A stretch of 64,000 nt of DNA, taken from positions 139,392 through 203,391 of the forward strand of contig CAWBBW010000013.1 in NCBI GenBank assembly GCA_963787135.1, in the 5' to 3' direction. Positions 35,244-43,487 of this stretch are shown one piece after another (position 1 is the stretch's first letter; every line of letters begins with the position of its first letter). Both the position numbers and the translations under genes were made by a program. The stretch comes from Roseiarcus sp963787135. GTDB taxonomy: Bacteria > Pseudomonadota > Alphaproteobacteria > Rhizobiales > Beijerinckiaceae. The notes below the pieces were generated by a model, which saw nothing but the letters and a program-made list of their open reading frames with translations, searched no databases and had not been told where the DNA came from.

Positions 35244-35714
35244 TCACGCGACGTGCTTATTCATCAGACCCAGGACCAGCGCATCGAGGCTGTACGGCCC
35301 GGCGCCGGCCGAGACGACCATGATCAACATAAAAGCGTAAAGCGTCTCCGGTAAATAAAGCCAATCGTCGATGCGATCCGCTTCATCGATCGGCTTGTAG
35401 AGTTTGATTCGCTGCCGCCCGGAGGTGGCCATGGCGACGAGGATGATGACAAGCAGGCCAAGTGCTGCGAGTGGCGCCAGGAGCCCGATAAGGACGGCGG
35501 CGCCGGCGCTGAACTCGACCAACGGCACCCACCATTGATTGAAGCCTAGTGCTGGAACGCCGAGCGCCTTGAGTTCATCGACGATTGAACGGTGTCGCTC
35601 TGCGTTGAACAGCTTGTGATATCCCGACAGCATGAAGAACGCCCCAACCGCGATCCGGTTCAGGGTCATCGCGAGGTCGGTCCACCCGACGCCAACGAAC
35701 AGTAAATCCATCAT
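35244..35714 (-). CDS. DoxX-family membrane protein, copy 1
   Basis: The 156-residue protein has four hydrophobic helices: TLNRIAVGAFFMLSGYHKLF, then VPLVEFSAGAAVLIGLLAPL, AALGLLVIILVAMAT and TLYAFMLIMVVSAGAGPYSL ending SLDALVLG. G-Y-H-K-L-F and GPYSLDA are typical DoxX signatures. DoxX proteins are quinone- or redox-linked membrane proteins (terminal oxidase/thiosulphate or oxidative-stress related). It lies in a minus-strand group with the SnoaL-like, VOC, hydrolase and DJ-1 genes. Confidence 0.88.
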   Translation of the reverse strand: MMDLLFVGVGWTDLAMTLNRIAVGAFFMLSGYHKLFNAERHRSIVDELKALGVPALGFNQWWVPLVEFSAGAAVLIGLLAPLAALGLLVIILVAMATSGRQRIKLYKPIDEADRIDDWLYLPETLYAFMLIMVVSAGAGPYSLDALVLGLMNKHVA

Positions 35715-35774
35715 GGTCCATCTTCCTCGACGGCGAATGAGACTCCTAAGGTCGCGTACATTGTCGCCAACGGC

Positions 35775-36155
35775 TCAGAACATCGTGTTCTTGTTTGCCG
35801 CCGTTTCCGGGATCGGCTGGATCACATCCCAGTGCTCGACCACTTTGCCGTCTTCCAACCGGTAGATGTCCACCACGGCTTCGCCGCGCGCACTGTCCGT
35901 GAGGCCGCGCCATTGGCTGTGGAGGATCACGTAGTCGCCGTCCGCGAAGACGCGCTTGATCTCGCCGTGCGCGTCCGGATGATTGGCGCGCATCCAGGCG
36001 ACGAACTTGCGGAGGCCCTCCATGCCGTCCTCAATAAGAGGATTGTGCTGGCGATAGGGGGCGCCCGCGTAGATCCGGAATGCGTTCTCTACGTCGCCTT
36101 CAAAGACTGCTTTCTTGTGGAAGGCGACGGTATTGGCCTTGTTCGCTTCAGACAT
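35775..36155 (-). CDS. NTF2/SnoaL-like protein, polyketide-cyclase type
   Basis: The 126-residue protein has the SnoaL-2 pattern: TVAFHKKAVFEGDVENAFRI, YAGAPYRQHNPLIEDGMEGL, then HGEIKRVFADGDYVILHSQW, VVDIYRLEDGKVVEHWDVIQ. The Y-x-Q-H-N and E-H-W-D motifs are conserved in this group and likely line the pocket. Catalytic activity is not established for most members. It precedes the DoxX gene by 60 nt on the same strand and lies after the VOC gene, so it is probably part of one operon. Confidence 0.88.
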   Translation of the reverse strand: MSEANKANTVAFHKKAVFEGDVENAFRIYAGAPYRQHNPLIEDGMEGLRKFVAWMRANHPDAHGEIKRVFADGDYVILHSQWRGLTDSARGEAVVDIYRLEDGKVVEHWDVIQPIPETAANKNTMF

Positions 36156-36247
36156 GGTCGTTCCTTTCAGATCGAATACCTGAATCGCGTTTTTAGCTCT
36201 GCAGATTTATGCTTCGCCCGGCGAATGCGGGTTAATGTGTCGTTCGT

Positions 36248-36700
36248 TCAGCCGTAAGTGAATTCCGGCTTGCTCTGCCCCACTTCGATAATATAGCCAT
36301 CGGGGTCGCGAATGTAGCAGCGCGTCTCGCCGTACTTGTCTTTCGGCTCCGTGATAAATTCGGCTCCTCGGCTGCGCCATAGCTCATAGCACTCCTTAAT
36401 ATCCGCCACCCGGATATTCATAAAGCTGCTGACTTTATTAGGGTCGGGCGGGACGATCGTTACCGTTGGTTTGTCGGGCGTCGGACCGCCCCAGGGGTTG
36501 ACGATGAGCCAGGTATTCGCGATCTGGAGGTACCCCGGCGCGCCGCTCTTGTCGCCTCTGCTCAGTATGCGGCCGCCGAACACCTTCTCGTAAAATCGAA
36601 GCGATCGCTCGACGTCGGCGACGGCGAGAAAATGGGCGACGGTAAACCCATCCTTCGGCGGCATCTGATAGCTTTTTTGCTCGACTTCAACTTGGCTCAT
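36248..36700 (-). CDS. VOC-superfamily (glyoxalase-like) protein
   Basis: The 150-residue protein has paired VOC half-domains: FTVAHFLAVADVERSLRFYEKVFG and VSSFMNIRVADIKECYELWRS. It ends in CYIRDPDGYIIEVGQSK, where E-x-G carries the metal-binding Glu; the first half offers His in VAHF. Likely a dioxygenase- or glyoxalase-like enzyme acting on a small electrophile. ATG 36700 was chosen for its AGGAG site 7 nt upstream; the longer frame to 36964 overlaps the alpha/beta hydrolase gene and lacks homology. Confidence 0.88.
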   Translation of the reverse strand: MSQVEVEQKSYQMPPKDGFTVAHFLAVADVERSLRFYEKVFGGRILSRGDKSGAPGYLQIANTWLIVNPWGGPTPDKPTVTIVPPDPNKVSSFMNIRVADIKECYELWRSRGAEFITEPKDKYGETRCYIRDPDGYIIEVGQSKPEFTYG

Positions 36701-36750
36701 CGAAGGCTCCTGTTCGGCTGCGGTTAAGAAGCGTGTGGGGTACCTGTCAG

Positions 36751-37692
36751 TCAGAGGGAATGTTTGGCGAGGAACGTGAGAATAAGACCGGCGATGTCGT
36801 CGTTCCTCTCGTCCAGGGCGAAATGGCCGGCGTCGAGCAGATGGATCTCGGCATCGGGTGCATCGCGCTTGAACCCCTCGGCGCCGGGAGCGATGAACGA
36901 GGGATCGTTCCGCCCCCAGACCACCAAAGTCGGCGGCTTGTGTTCGCGCAGCCACGCTTGCCATGCCGGGTACGAAGCGACGTTCGTCCGGTAATCGTAA
37001 AGCAGATCTGCCTGGATCTCGCGTTGGCCGGGTCTCGACAGGTGGGCGTACTCGTCGGTCCAGGCGTCCGGGTTGTAACGTTCGGGATGCGACGTGCCGA
37101 GGGTGTGGCGCTGTTCGGTCGCTGTGAACGACACGAATGCATCGAATATTTCAGGATGCGCTTTCGGATCGGCCCAATATCGCGCGATGCCCGCCCATTT
37201 GGCGCCCAAGCCTTCCTCATAGGCGTTGGCGTTCTGAATGATAAGCGCCTGCAGCCGCCCCGGATGCGCCGACATGATGCGAAAGCCAACCGGCCCGCCA
37301 TAGTCATGAAGGTAGAAGGCGTATTTATCGATCTGGACCTGCTCGAGAAGACCGTTGATCGTCTTGGCTAAATTGTCGAAAGTGTAGGCATAGGACGATG
37401 GCGGCGGGGCGTCGCTCTGGCCGAATCCCGGGAAATCCGGTGCTATGAGATGATAGCGCGTCGCCAGCAACGGGATGAGCGTATCGAACTCGCGCGAGGA
37501 AGAGGGGAACCCGTGCAGGAGCACGATCGTCGGCGCGTCGTTCGGACCGGCTTCGCGATAGAAAACTCCGACGCCGTCAACCGTCACGCGGCGATAGGTC
37601 GTTGTTGCGGAAGTCGACACTAGCAAAGACGCCTGTGCAGGACGACCCACGGTCGACGCCGCCGCGCCTTTCAGAGAAGCTCCAGTCATCAT
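36751..37692 (-). CDS. Alpha/beta hydrolase with aspartate nucleophile (epoxide hydrolase/dehalogenase-like)
   Basis: The 313-residue protein has the oxyanion-hole motif LLHGFPSSSREFDTLIPLL, the nucleophile elbow FYLHDYGGPVGFRI (Asp rather than Ser in HDYGG), the acid region PPTLVVWGRNDPSFI and the final His in DAGHFALDERNDDI. An Asp nucleophile is typical of epoxide hydrolases and haloalkane dehalogenases rather than esterases. Tyr after the Asp, instead of Trp, argues against a classic dehalogenase. The first 30 residues (AAASTVGRPAQASLLVST) could be an untranslated or weak leader region; a start further in is possible. It sits in the detoxification-type gene group. Confidence 0.88.
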   Translation of the reverse strand: MMTGASLKGAAASTVGRPAQASLLVSTSATTTYRRVTVDGVGVFYREAGPNDAPTIVLLHGFPSSSREFDTLIPLLATRYHLIAPDFPGFGQSDAPPPSSYAYTFDNLAKTINGLLEQVQIDKYAFYLHDYGGPVGFRIMSAHPGRLQALIIQNANAYEEGLGAKWAGIARYWADPKAHPEIFDAFVSFTATEQRHTLGTSHPERYNPDAWTDEYAHLSRPGQREIQADLLYDYRTNVASYPAWQAWLREHKPPTLVVWGRNDPSFIAPGAEGFKRDAPDAEIHLLDAGHFALDERNDDIAGLILTFLAKHSL

Positions 37693-37809
37693 GTCCGCCG
37701 CTTGAAGTTCGCCCGGCGCAGCAGGCGAGGCGCCGATCGGAGCGCCTCACCAACCGCAAGCCGCGGCCGCATCGCTTAGAAATCGGCGGCCGCTCGATCG
37801 ATGTTCGAT

Positions 37810-38523
37810 CTACGACGCCCGCGCGGTGGGAGCCGGTCTGGCCTTTTGCTGTACCGCCGCCATCAGCGTTTTCGCAGCGGGACCGGAGGAAGCCGGATTC
37901 TGTCCGGTGATCAGCAAGCCGGCGCTGACCACATGAACCCCCCAGTCCTTTACCTTTGAAAAGACGGCGCCCAGTTTCAACATCTCATCTTCGACAAGGA
38001 AGGGCACAACTTTCGTGAGACCCATCTCTTCCTCCTCGCCGTTGGTGAAGCCCGTAACTTCCTTGCCTTGAACGAGAAACTTGCCATCGGCCGTCTTGAC
38101 GTGACGCAGCGCCCCTGTCGAATGGCACACGATCGCGATCGGCTTGCCGGCGGCGATGAAGGACTCGATCAGCTTAATGGAATTCGGGTCTTCGGCGAGA
38201 TCCCACATCGGGCCGTGGCCGCCCGGATAAAAAAGGGTGTCGAAGTCTTCTTGCTTGACGCTGTCGAGGCGAACGGTCTTACCGAGCTGAGCTTCCGCGG
38301 CTGCGTCCTTCTCGAACCGGATCGTAAGATCGGTACGCGATTGGGGTTCGTCGCTCTTGGGGTCGAGGGGCGGACGGCCGCCTTTCGGAGATGCGAGCGT
38401 GATCTCGACGCCGGCGTCCTTGAAAACGTAGTAAGGGGCTGCGAGCTCTTCGAGCCAGAATCCTGTCTTTCGTCCAGTGTTGCCGAGTTGGTCGTGGGAT
38501 GTGATCACCATGAGCGCTTTCAT
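37810..38523 (-). CDS. DJ-1/PfpI-family protein (Hsp31/glyoxalase III-like)
   Basis: A 237-residue class I glutamine-amidotransferase-like protein. The nucleophile elbow AIVCHSTGALR carries the catalytic Cys, DTLFYPGGHGPMWDLAED carries the conserved G-G-H, and the N terminus TSHDQLGNTGRKTGFWLEEL carries the conserved Glu. The length and the G-K/R-x-T-G-F-W-L-E-E pattern fit the Hsp31/HchA-like group, proteins with glyoxalase III or deglycase and chaperone activity toward methylglyoxal. ATG 38523 has GGGAG upstream. It is on the same strand as the hydrolase, VOC and DoxX genes, consistent with reactive-carbonyl defence. Confidence 0.9.
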   Translation of the reverse strand: MKALMVITSHDQLGNTGRKTGFWLEELAAPYYVFKDAGVEITLASPKGGRPPLDPKSDEPQSRTDLTIRFEKDAAAEAQLGKTVRLDSVKQEDFDTLFYPGGHGPMWDLAEDPNSIKLIESFIAAGKPIAIVCHSTGALRHVKTADGKFLVQGKEVTGFTNGEEEEMGLTKVVPFLVEDEMLKLGAVFSKVKDWGVHVVSAGLLITGQNPASSGPAAKTLMAAVQQKARPAPTARAS

Positions 38524-38849
38524 GACTTTACTCCCTTGATATGGCCATTCTCCACGCTGAAATATGGGCAAAGAGGGCCGCCGGATTGACGGCGATCGCG
38601 AGACCTATGCGGTCTCCCTCGTCCAAGCCATGAACCGAATTTATTTGCCTACCGACGGCAGTGGCCGCCAATTGATGGGTAACGGTGAGTTCGGCGCATC
38701 GCCGTGTCTTTGGACCCAAATCAAGTGGGCCACTTAACCGTCGCGCTGCGAAGCTACGCCCCGTTGCGGCGGCTGTCGATGAGCCCGTCGATCACAAGTC
38801 CGACATCAGACTTAGGTGACGTGTGGTTCCAGCGTCGGCCCAAGTGAGC
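38524..38849. other. Gap between the DJ-1 gene and DoxX copy 2
   Basis: About 325 bases. AAGTGGGCCACTT near 38724 is a small dyad. I see no gene, strong hairpin or repeat. The promoter of the DJ-1-to-DoxX minus-strand group probably lies here. Confidence 0.35.
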
Positions 38850-39269
38850 TTACGGCGCCGCGATGCCCCAAAATGCATCCAAAGAATACTTTCCCGCGCC
38901 AGTAATATACAACAGTAAGAAGCCTCCGATAATGCTGAGGTTTTTGTAAAAGGCCTCCATCTTGTCGACATAGTCCGCGCCCGAAATTGTCCAATAGCGA
39001 TGCTCAGCAAGCGAAGTCCCCAGCGTGTACAAAACCATGAGCACAGCCGAGGGACGCGTGAACGCGCCAACAGCGACGGCGAACGAAACCGGAAGCTCCA
39101 TGAAGATCGCTATGGAGGTTGCCAGCACCGGCGCCGGAAGGCCATCCTGCACCATCTGACTTACCGTGCCCGAATAGTCCCTCAGCTTCCTCCAGCCGAA
39201 GATCAGAAACAGAGTCACGAGAAAGAGACGGGCGACGAGAATGACCACACCGTCGAGGTTGTTTGTCAT
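38850..39269 (-). CDS. DoxX-family membrane protein, copy 2
   Basis: The 139-residue protein has four hydrophobic helices: VVILVARLFLVTLFLIFGWR with the DoxX-like FGWRKL, then SIAIFMELPVSFAVAVGAFT, SAVLMVLYTLGTSL and LSIIGGFLLLYITGAG ending KYSLDAFWG. The G-K-Y-S-L-D-A end is the same signature as in copy 1. Overall identity to copy 1 is low, so they are distant paralogues rather than a recent duplication. ATG 39269 is preferred to an upstream start at 39329. Confidence 0.85.
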   Translation of the reverse strand: MTNNLDGVVILVARLFLVTLFLIFGWRKLRDYSGTVSQMVQDGLPAPVLATSIAIFMELPVSFAVAVGAFTRPSAVLMVLYTLGTSLAEHRYWTISGADYVDKMEAFYKNLSIIGGFLLLYITGAGKYSLDAFWGIAAP

Positions 39270-39341
39270 AACGCTACCGTCGCTCCCTGTTGTCTTGTCG
39301 TCGCCACTGGAACCGGCGGATGATTTCAAACCCGCCCGTCA

Positions 39342-39573
39342 CAGCCGCCACAATATCCAGGCCTCTCGTGCCGCGCCGCCGAACGCGAAGCGCTTCAGGG
39401 TGCGCCGCATCGTCGGCGCGGGCAACCTTTGGGCCACGGAATTCATCCTCGCCTATGACGGCCGGCCGTCCTATTCGGTGAGCGTGATGGAGATTTGAGA
39501 TGGCAAGGGGCCCCGCGAGATCCAATCCTTTGCCGACCCGTCCGAGCGCGCACGTTCGGTTGAGTGGACGCGG
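39342..39573 (+). pseudogene. Decayed second copy of the SnoaL-like gene
   Basis: This stretch aligns with codons of the gene at 34773-35153: HNIQASRAAPPNAKRFRV, then RIVGAGNLWATEFILAYDGR, PSYSVSVMEI. A TGA at 39496-39498 replaces the Phe-Leu codons found in copy 1. Homology continues past the stop (DGKGPREIQSFADPSERARS). The first third is missing. The remnant ends just before the DNA-glycosylase start. It records a duplication whose two copies now flank the DoxX/VOC/hydrolase group. Confidence 0.85.
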
Positions 39574-39577
39574 CGAA

Positions 39578-40189
39578 ATGGGCCCGCCGGTGGCGCGCCC
39601 GCGGCTGCTGAAGCGTGCAGAGCTGCCCGTCGATACCGCCGAGCTCGCCCGCTTTCTCATCGGCAAAATGCTCGTGCGGACGCTCGCCGAAGGCGGGGCG
39701 GGTGGCCGCATCGTCGAGACCGAGGCGTACAGCATCGGCGATCCCGCGGGTCACGCCTATCGCGGCATGACCCCGCGCAATCGCGCGCTTTTCCTCGAGC
39801 GCGGGCACGCCTATGTTTATCTCGCCTATGGCGTCTCGTTCATGCTGAACGTCTCGAGCGAGATCCCCGGCGTCGGCGCTGGCGTCTTGATCAGGGCGAT
39901 CGAGCCGACCTCCGGCGTCACGATCATGGAGCGAAATCGCGGCGTCGAGGTCGTGCGAGACCTGGCGCGGGGCCCGGGACGGCTGTGCGAAGCCTTGGGG
40001 ATTGATCGCCGGCTGGACGGGGTCGACCTCTGTCAGGCTGGCCCCCTGTGGCTCGGATCCGACGGTCAGGCGGCGGACGAAATCGGGCGGAGCAAACGGA
40101 TCGGCATCACGCGCGCAGCTGACAGTCCGCTCAGATTCTACATTCGCGGCAGTCGGTTTGTCAGCGGTCCGCAAGCGCTCAATCGATGA
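39578..40189 (+). CDS. 3-methyladenine DNA glycosylase (AAG/Mpg family)
   Basis: The 203-residue enzyme excises alkylated and deaminated purines in base excision repair. Family motifs are ELARFLIGKMLVRTL, the catalytic IVETEAYSIGDPAGHAYRGM (Glu activating water), RNRALFLERGHAYVYLAYGV (intercalating Tyr region), MLNVSSEIPGVGAGVLIRAI and DLARGPGRLCEALGI. ATG 39578 is preferred; a start at 39500 would run through the SnoaL remnant. It is tightly followed by the aldo/keto reductase gene. Confidence 0.93.
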   Translation: MGPPVARPRLLKRAELPVDTAELARFLIGKMLVRTLAEGGAGGRIVETEAYSIGDPAGHAYRGMTPRNRALFLERGHAYVYLAYGVSFMLNVSSEIPGVGAGVLIRAIEPTSGVTIMERNRGVEVVRDLARGPGRLCEALGIDRRLDGVDLCQAGPLWLGSDGQAADEIGRSKRIGITRAADSPLRFYIRGSRFVSGPQALNR

Positions 40190-40200
40190 GGAGCATGAGC

Positions 40201-41142
40201 ATGGCGACCCCCGATACGCTTCGCTATACGAGGATTCCCCTCAACAATGGATCCGGCGCGATCCCCGCCGTCGGGTTCGGAACGCTAATACCCGATCCTG
40301 CCGCAACCAAGGAAGCGACGAAGACCGCACTGGAGGTCGGATTCCGGCATTTCGACTGTGCGGAACGCTACCGCAACGAAGAAGCAATTGGCGATGCAAT
40401 GCAGGCGGTGTTCAGGGCCGGGGCGATCCGGCGGGAGGACGTCTTTGTCACCACGAAGCTCTGGAACACCAATCATCGTCCTGAGCGGGTCAAGCCGGCC
40501 TTTGACGCGAGTTGCCGGCGGCTGCAAATCGAGACCATCGATTGCTACATCATCCATACCCCTTTTGCTTTTCGACCAGGCGACGAGCAGGACCCGAGGG
40601 ACGAGCGCGGTCAGGTCATCTATGATTCCGGAGTGACGCTGGTCGAGACGTGGCAAGCGCTCGAGCGCCTCGTGGACGATGGTCAGTGCAAGTCGATCGG
40701 CCTGTCGGATGTCAATTTGGAGAAGGTGCGGGAGATCGTCGCAGCCGCGCGGATCAAGCCTGCCGTGGTGCAAGTCGAATCCCATCCGTATCTCCCCGAA
40801 TGGGAGCTGCTCGACTTCTGTCGGGAGCACGGCATTGTCCTGCTGGCGTTCGCAGCGTTGGGACATGGGCTAGATCCGAAAGTGCTGGACGACCCGGTGA
40901 TCACGAGCATCGCAGAGCGCCTCCACAAGACGCCGGCTCAAGTTGCGCTCGCCTGGGCAGTGCAACGCGGCACGGCTTTCCTGACCACCTCGACCACGCC
41001 TCGCCGCATTCAAGAGAACTTTGACATCTCGACCCTGCCTGAAGACGCCATGCGGGAGATCCGGGACGGCATAACGACGAATGTCAGGTTCAACACGGTG
41101 GTGGGGACCGGCGTGCCGGGCTTTATTCCCCGGGCCCGTTGA
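40201..41142 (+). CDS. Aldo/keto reductase
   Basis: The 313-residue (alpha/beta)8 NADPH-dependent reductase has the catalytic tetrad: Asp in FRHFDCAERYRNE with Tyr (Y-R-N-E), Lys in VFVTTKLWNTNHRPE and His in IDCYIIHTPFAF. The C terminus TSTTPRRIQENF supplies the cofactor-binding S/T-x-x-P-x-R-I motif. It reduces aldehydes or ketones to alcohols. The start is at ATG 40201, 7 nt after GAGGAG; ATGs at 40186 and 40195 are alternatives, and 40186 overlaps the glycosylase stop. It may be co-transcribed with the glycosylase gene. Confidence 0.92.
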   Translation: MATPDTLRYTRIPLNNGSGAIPAVGFGTLIPDPAATKEATKTALEVGFRHFDCAERYRNEEAIGDAMQAVFRAGAIRREDVFVTTKLWNTNHRPERVKPAFDASCRRLQIETIDCYIIHTPFAFRPGDEQDPRDERGQVIYDSGVTLVETWQALERLVDDGQCKSIGLSDVNLEKVREIVAAARIKPAVVQVESHPYLPEWELLDFCREHGIVLLAFAALGHGLDPKVLDDPVITSIAERLHKTPAQVALAWAVQRGTAFLTTSTTPRRIQENFDISTLPEDAMREIRDGITTNVRFNTVVGTGVPGFIPRAR

Positions 41143-41249
41143 ACTGAACCCACCGGCTTTGGGTCGCATCCGGACGCATCCCGATAGTTGCTCCTCTGTG
41201 CGACTGCGACTCACGGGTCGGAAATCCAAAGACAGGGTTTGGCTGTTTC

Positions 41250-43385
41250 TCAGGTCGCCAGTTCGATCACCCCCGTCAAAAATCCAGCCGGATCGGCGGT
41301 TTGTCCGACATGGATTTCAAACCGCCCCGCTTCGAGGACGGGTTCGAGATTCTCGCCAATGAACGCCAGCGCCTGCGCGGGTAGCCGCCAGGTCGCCTGG
41401 CGGTTCTCATCGGCCCCTAGAGTGAGTTTACGAACGCCCTTGAGTTCGAGAACAGGACGCGCGACGCTCGCGACCAGGTCGCGGACAAACAGGAACAGCG
41501 TCACCTCACCGCCAATCGGACCGTCGTTGCGAACCTCGAGGGAAACCTGCACCTCCTCTCCGGCCTTCACGACAGCCGGCTCGCAGCGCAGGTTGGACAG
41601 AACGAAGCGGCTGTAGGACAGCCCATGGCCGAACGGGAATTGCGGCGTCGACAACATGTCGAGATATGAGCTCGAATAGTGGACTCCGGGAGTTGTCGGC
41701 CGGCCTGTCGGCCGCTGACTGAAATAGATCGGCGCCTGCCCCACCGAACGAAGCCAGCTCAATGGCAATCTGCCGGAAGGATTGAACTTGCCGGTCAGGA
41801 CGTCGGCGATCGCGTGGCCAAACTCGATGCCCAGGAACCATGTCGCCAGCACTGCGTCGGCGCGTTCAAAAAGCCAGGACAGCGCGAGCGGACGGCCCGA
41901 CGAGAGCAATACGACGGTCGGCTTGCCAAGGCCAAGGACCGCCTCGGCGAGCGCCCGTTGGCGCCCAGGGAGGCCGAGATTCGTCCGGCTCGCCGCCTCA
42001 CCGCTCATCGCGGCCGATTCGCCAAGGCAAAGGACAATGATCTCTGCATGCGCGCATAGGTCGATCGCGACCGCGACGCCACGCTCGTCCTCTCCGTCGA
42101 TATCGACCCCCCGCGCGTCGTCGATCCGACAATCTGGCATGGCGGCCTTGAGCCCTTCGAGGATGGACACGACGTCGGCTGGCCGGCCCGCCGACGCCCA
42201 GGAGCCCAGCATTTCTTCCCGCGCAGTCGCAAGGGGTCCAACCACGGCGATACGCCTCGTATTCGGAGATAACGGCAAGATGGGACAGCGGTGGGTCAGA
42301 AGGACGATCGCGCGCCGGGCCGCCTCCCGGGCCAGCAGTCGCCGGGACTTCCCGTCGCGGTCGTCGGGAGCCGCCGATCCGCGTCGATACGGGTCAGCGA
42401 AGAGGCCGAGGCGCTCCTTGAGCCTCAGCACCCGACGGACGCTCGCTTCGATGTCCGCCATTGTCACAAGCCCGCGGTCCAGGGCGGCGGGCAAACCCTG
42501 GGTGTAAGTGTTGCTGGTCATGTCGATGTCGACGCCCGCGTTGAGCGCGAGCGCCGCGGCTTCGACGCTGTCCGCCGCGACGCCGTGATTGATGAGTTCC
42601 GCGACGGCGTTGTAGTCGCTGATCAGCACGCCGTCGAAGCCCACGCGTTCCCGGAGCCAGCCCTTCAGGAGCGTCGGGTTTATCGTCATGGGTACGCCTG
42701 CAATATCGATGAAGGCGGGCATGATTGCGGCCGTTCCGGCTGCAACGGCAGCCGAAAACGGAGGAAGGTAGATCTCGCGCAGCGTCCGCTCGGAGACATC
42801 GACCGAGGCATATTCCCGGCCCGCGGTGACGGCGCCATAGGCGCATAGGTGCTTCGCCGTCGCCGCCACGCTGTCCGCAGCGGCTAGGTCACCGCCCTGG
42901 AAGCCGCGCGTCTTGGCCGCGGCCAGCTCTGATGCGACCCAGGGATCCTCGCCCGGGCTCTCGACAATGCGCCCCCAGCGCGGGTCGCGCGCGACATCGA
43001 TCATCGGCGCAAAGGTCATGGCGATGCCATCCGCCGCAGCCTCCTCCGCCGCCGCTCTCGCCGTCCTCTCCCAGAGGCCCACATCGAACGCGCAGGCCTC
43101 AGCGAGCGGAACAGGAAAAATTGTGCGGTGTCCGTGGATCACGTCGAGCCCGAGCAGGAGGGGGACGCCGAGACGCGATTCTTCGACCGCGATCCGCTGG
43201 ACCGCCCGGACCTCGTCCGCGCCCCAGAGATTGAACAGTCCGCCGATTGTTCCAGCGCGAATTCCCTGATGAGTCGCGCGCGAACCGCTGGGCCCGGTCA
43301 CAACGCCGGTCGATGCAACCATGTTAAGCTGGCCGATCTTCTCGGCGAGGGTCATCTCCGCGACCAGCGTCTCGACCCGTTCCAT
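41250..43385 (-). CDS. GH3 beta-glucosidase (BglX-like)
   Basis: The 711-residue enzyme has an N-terminal TIM barrel (LVAEMTLAEKIGQLNMVAST start; PRWGRIVESPGEDPWVASEL; ATAKHLCAYGA), the catalytic nucleophile in GVLISDYNAVAELINHG (Asp near 255), an alpha/beta sandwich domain (ILLTHRCPILPLSPN; WLFERADAVLATWFLGIEFG) and a fibronectin-III-like C-terminal domain (SRFVLSNLRCEPAVVKAGEE). No signal peptide, so probably cytoplasmic. It hydrolyses short beta-glucosides. It is divergent from the SbmA/BacA-like gene with about 100 nt between. ATG 43385 has GGAGG 7 nt upstream. Confidence 0.93.
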   Translation of the reverse strand: MERVETLVAEMTLAEKIGQLNMVASTGVVTGPSGSRATHQGIRAGTIGGLFNLWGADEVRAVQRIAVEESRLGVPLLLGLDVIHGHRTIFPVPLAEACAFDVGLWERTARAAAEEAAADGIAMTFAPMIDVARDPRWGRIVESPGEDPWVASELAAAKTRGFQGGDLAAADSVAATAKHLCAYGAVTAGREYASVDVSERTLREIYLPPFSAAVAAGTAAIMPAFIDIAGVPMTINPTLLKGWLRERVGFDGVLISDYNAVAELINHGVAADSVEAAALALNAGVDIDMTSNTYTQGLPAALDRGLVTMADIEASVRRVLRLKERLGLFADPYRRGSAAPDDRDGKSRRLLAREAARRAIVLLTHRCPILPLSPNTRRIAVVGPLATAREEMLGSWASAGRPADVVSILEGLKAAMPDCRIDDARGVDIDGEDERGVAVAIDLCAHAEIIVLCLGESAAMSGEAASRTNLGLPGRQRALAEAVLGLGKPTVVLLSSGRPLALSWLFERADAVLATWFLGIEFGHAIADVLTGKFNPSGRLPLSWLRSVGQAPIYFSQRPTGRPTTPGVHYSSSYLDMLSTPQFPFGHGLSYSRFVLSNLRCEPAVVKAGEEVQVSLEVRNDGPIGGEVTLFLFVRDLVASVARPVLELKGVRKLTLGADENRQATWRLPAQALAFIGENLEPVLEAGRFEIHVGQTADPAGFLTGVIELAT

Positions 43386-43487
43386 GCTTTCGCCTCCCCC
43401 TGAACCGCCCTGGATTGCCGCGTTTGCCATTCGTCTTAAATCAGAAATAGGCTTGACCGGGCAGTGTTCGGGACGGAACGCGTTTCA

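Noticed and set aside
38850..39269. Recent tandem duplication of the DoxX genes
   Set aside because: The two DoxX proteins share only family signatures; unlike the SnoaL copies they are not recent duplicates.
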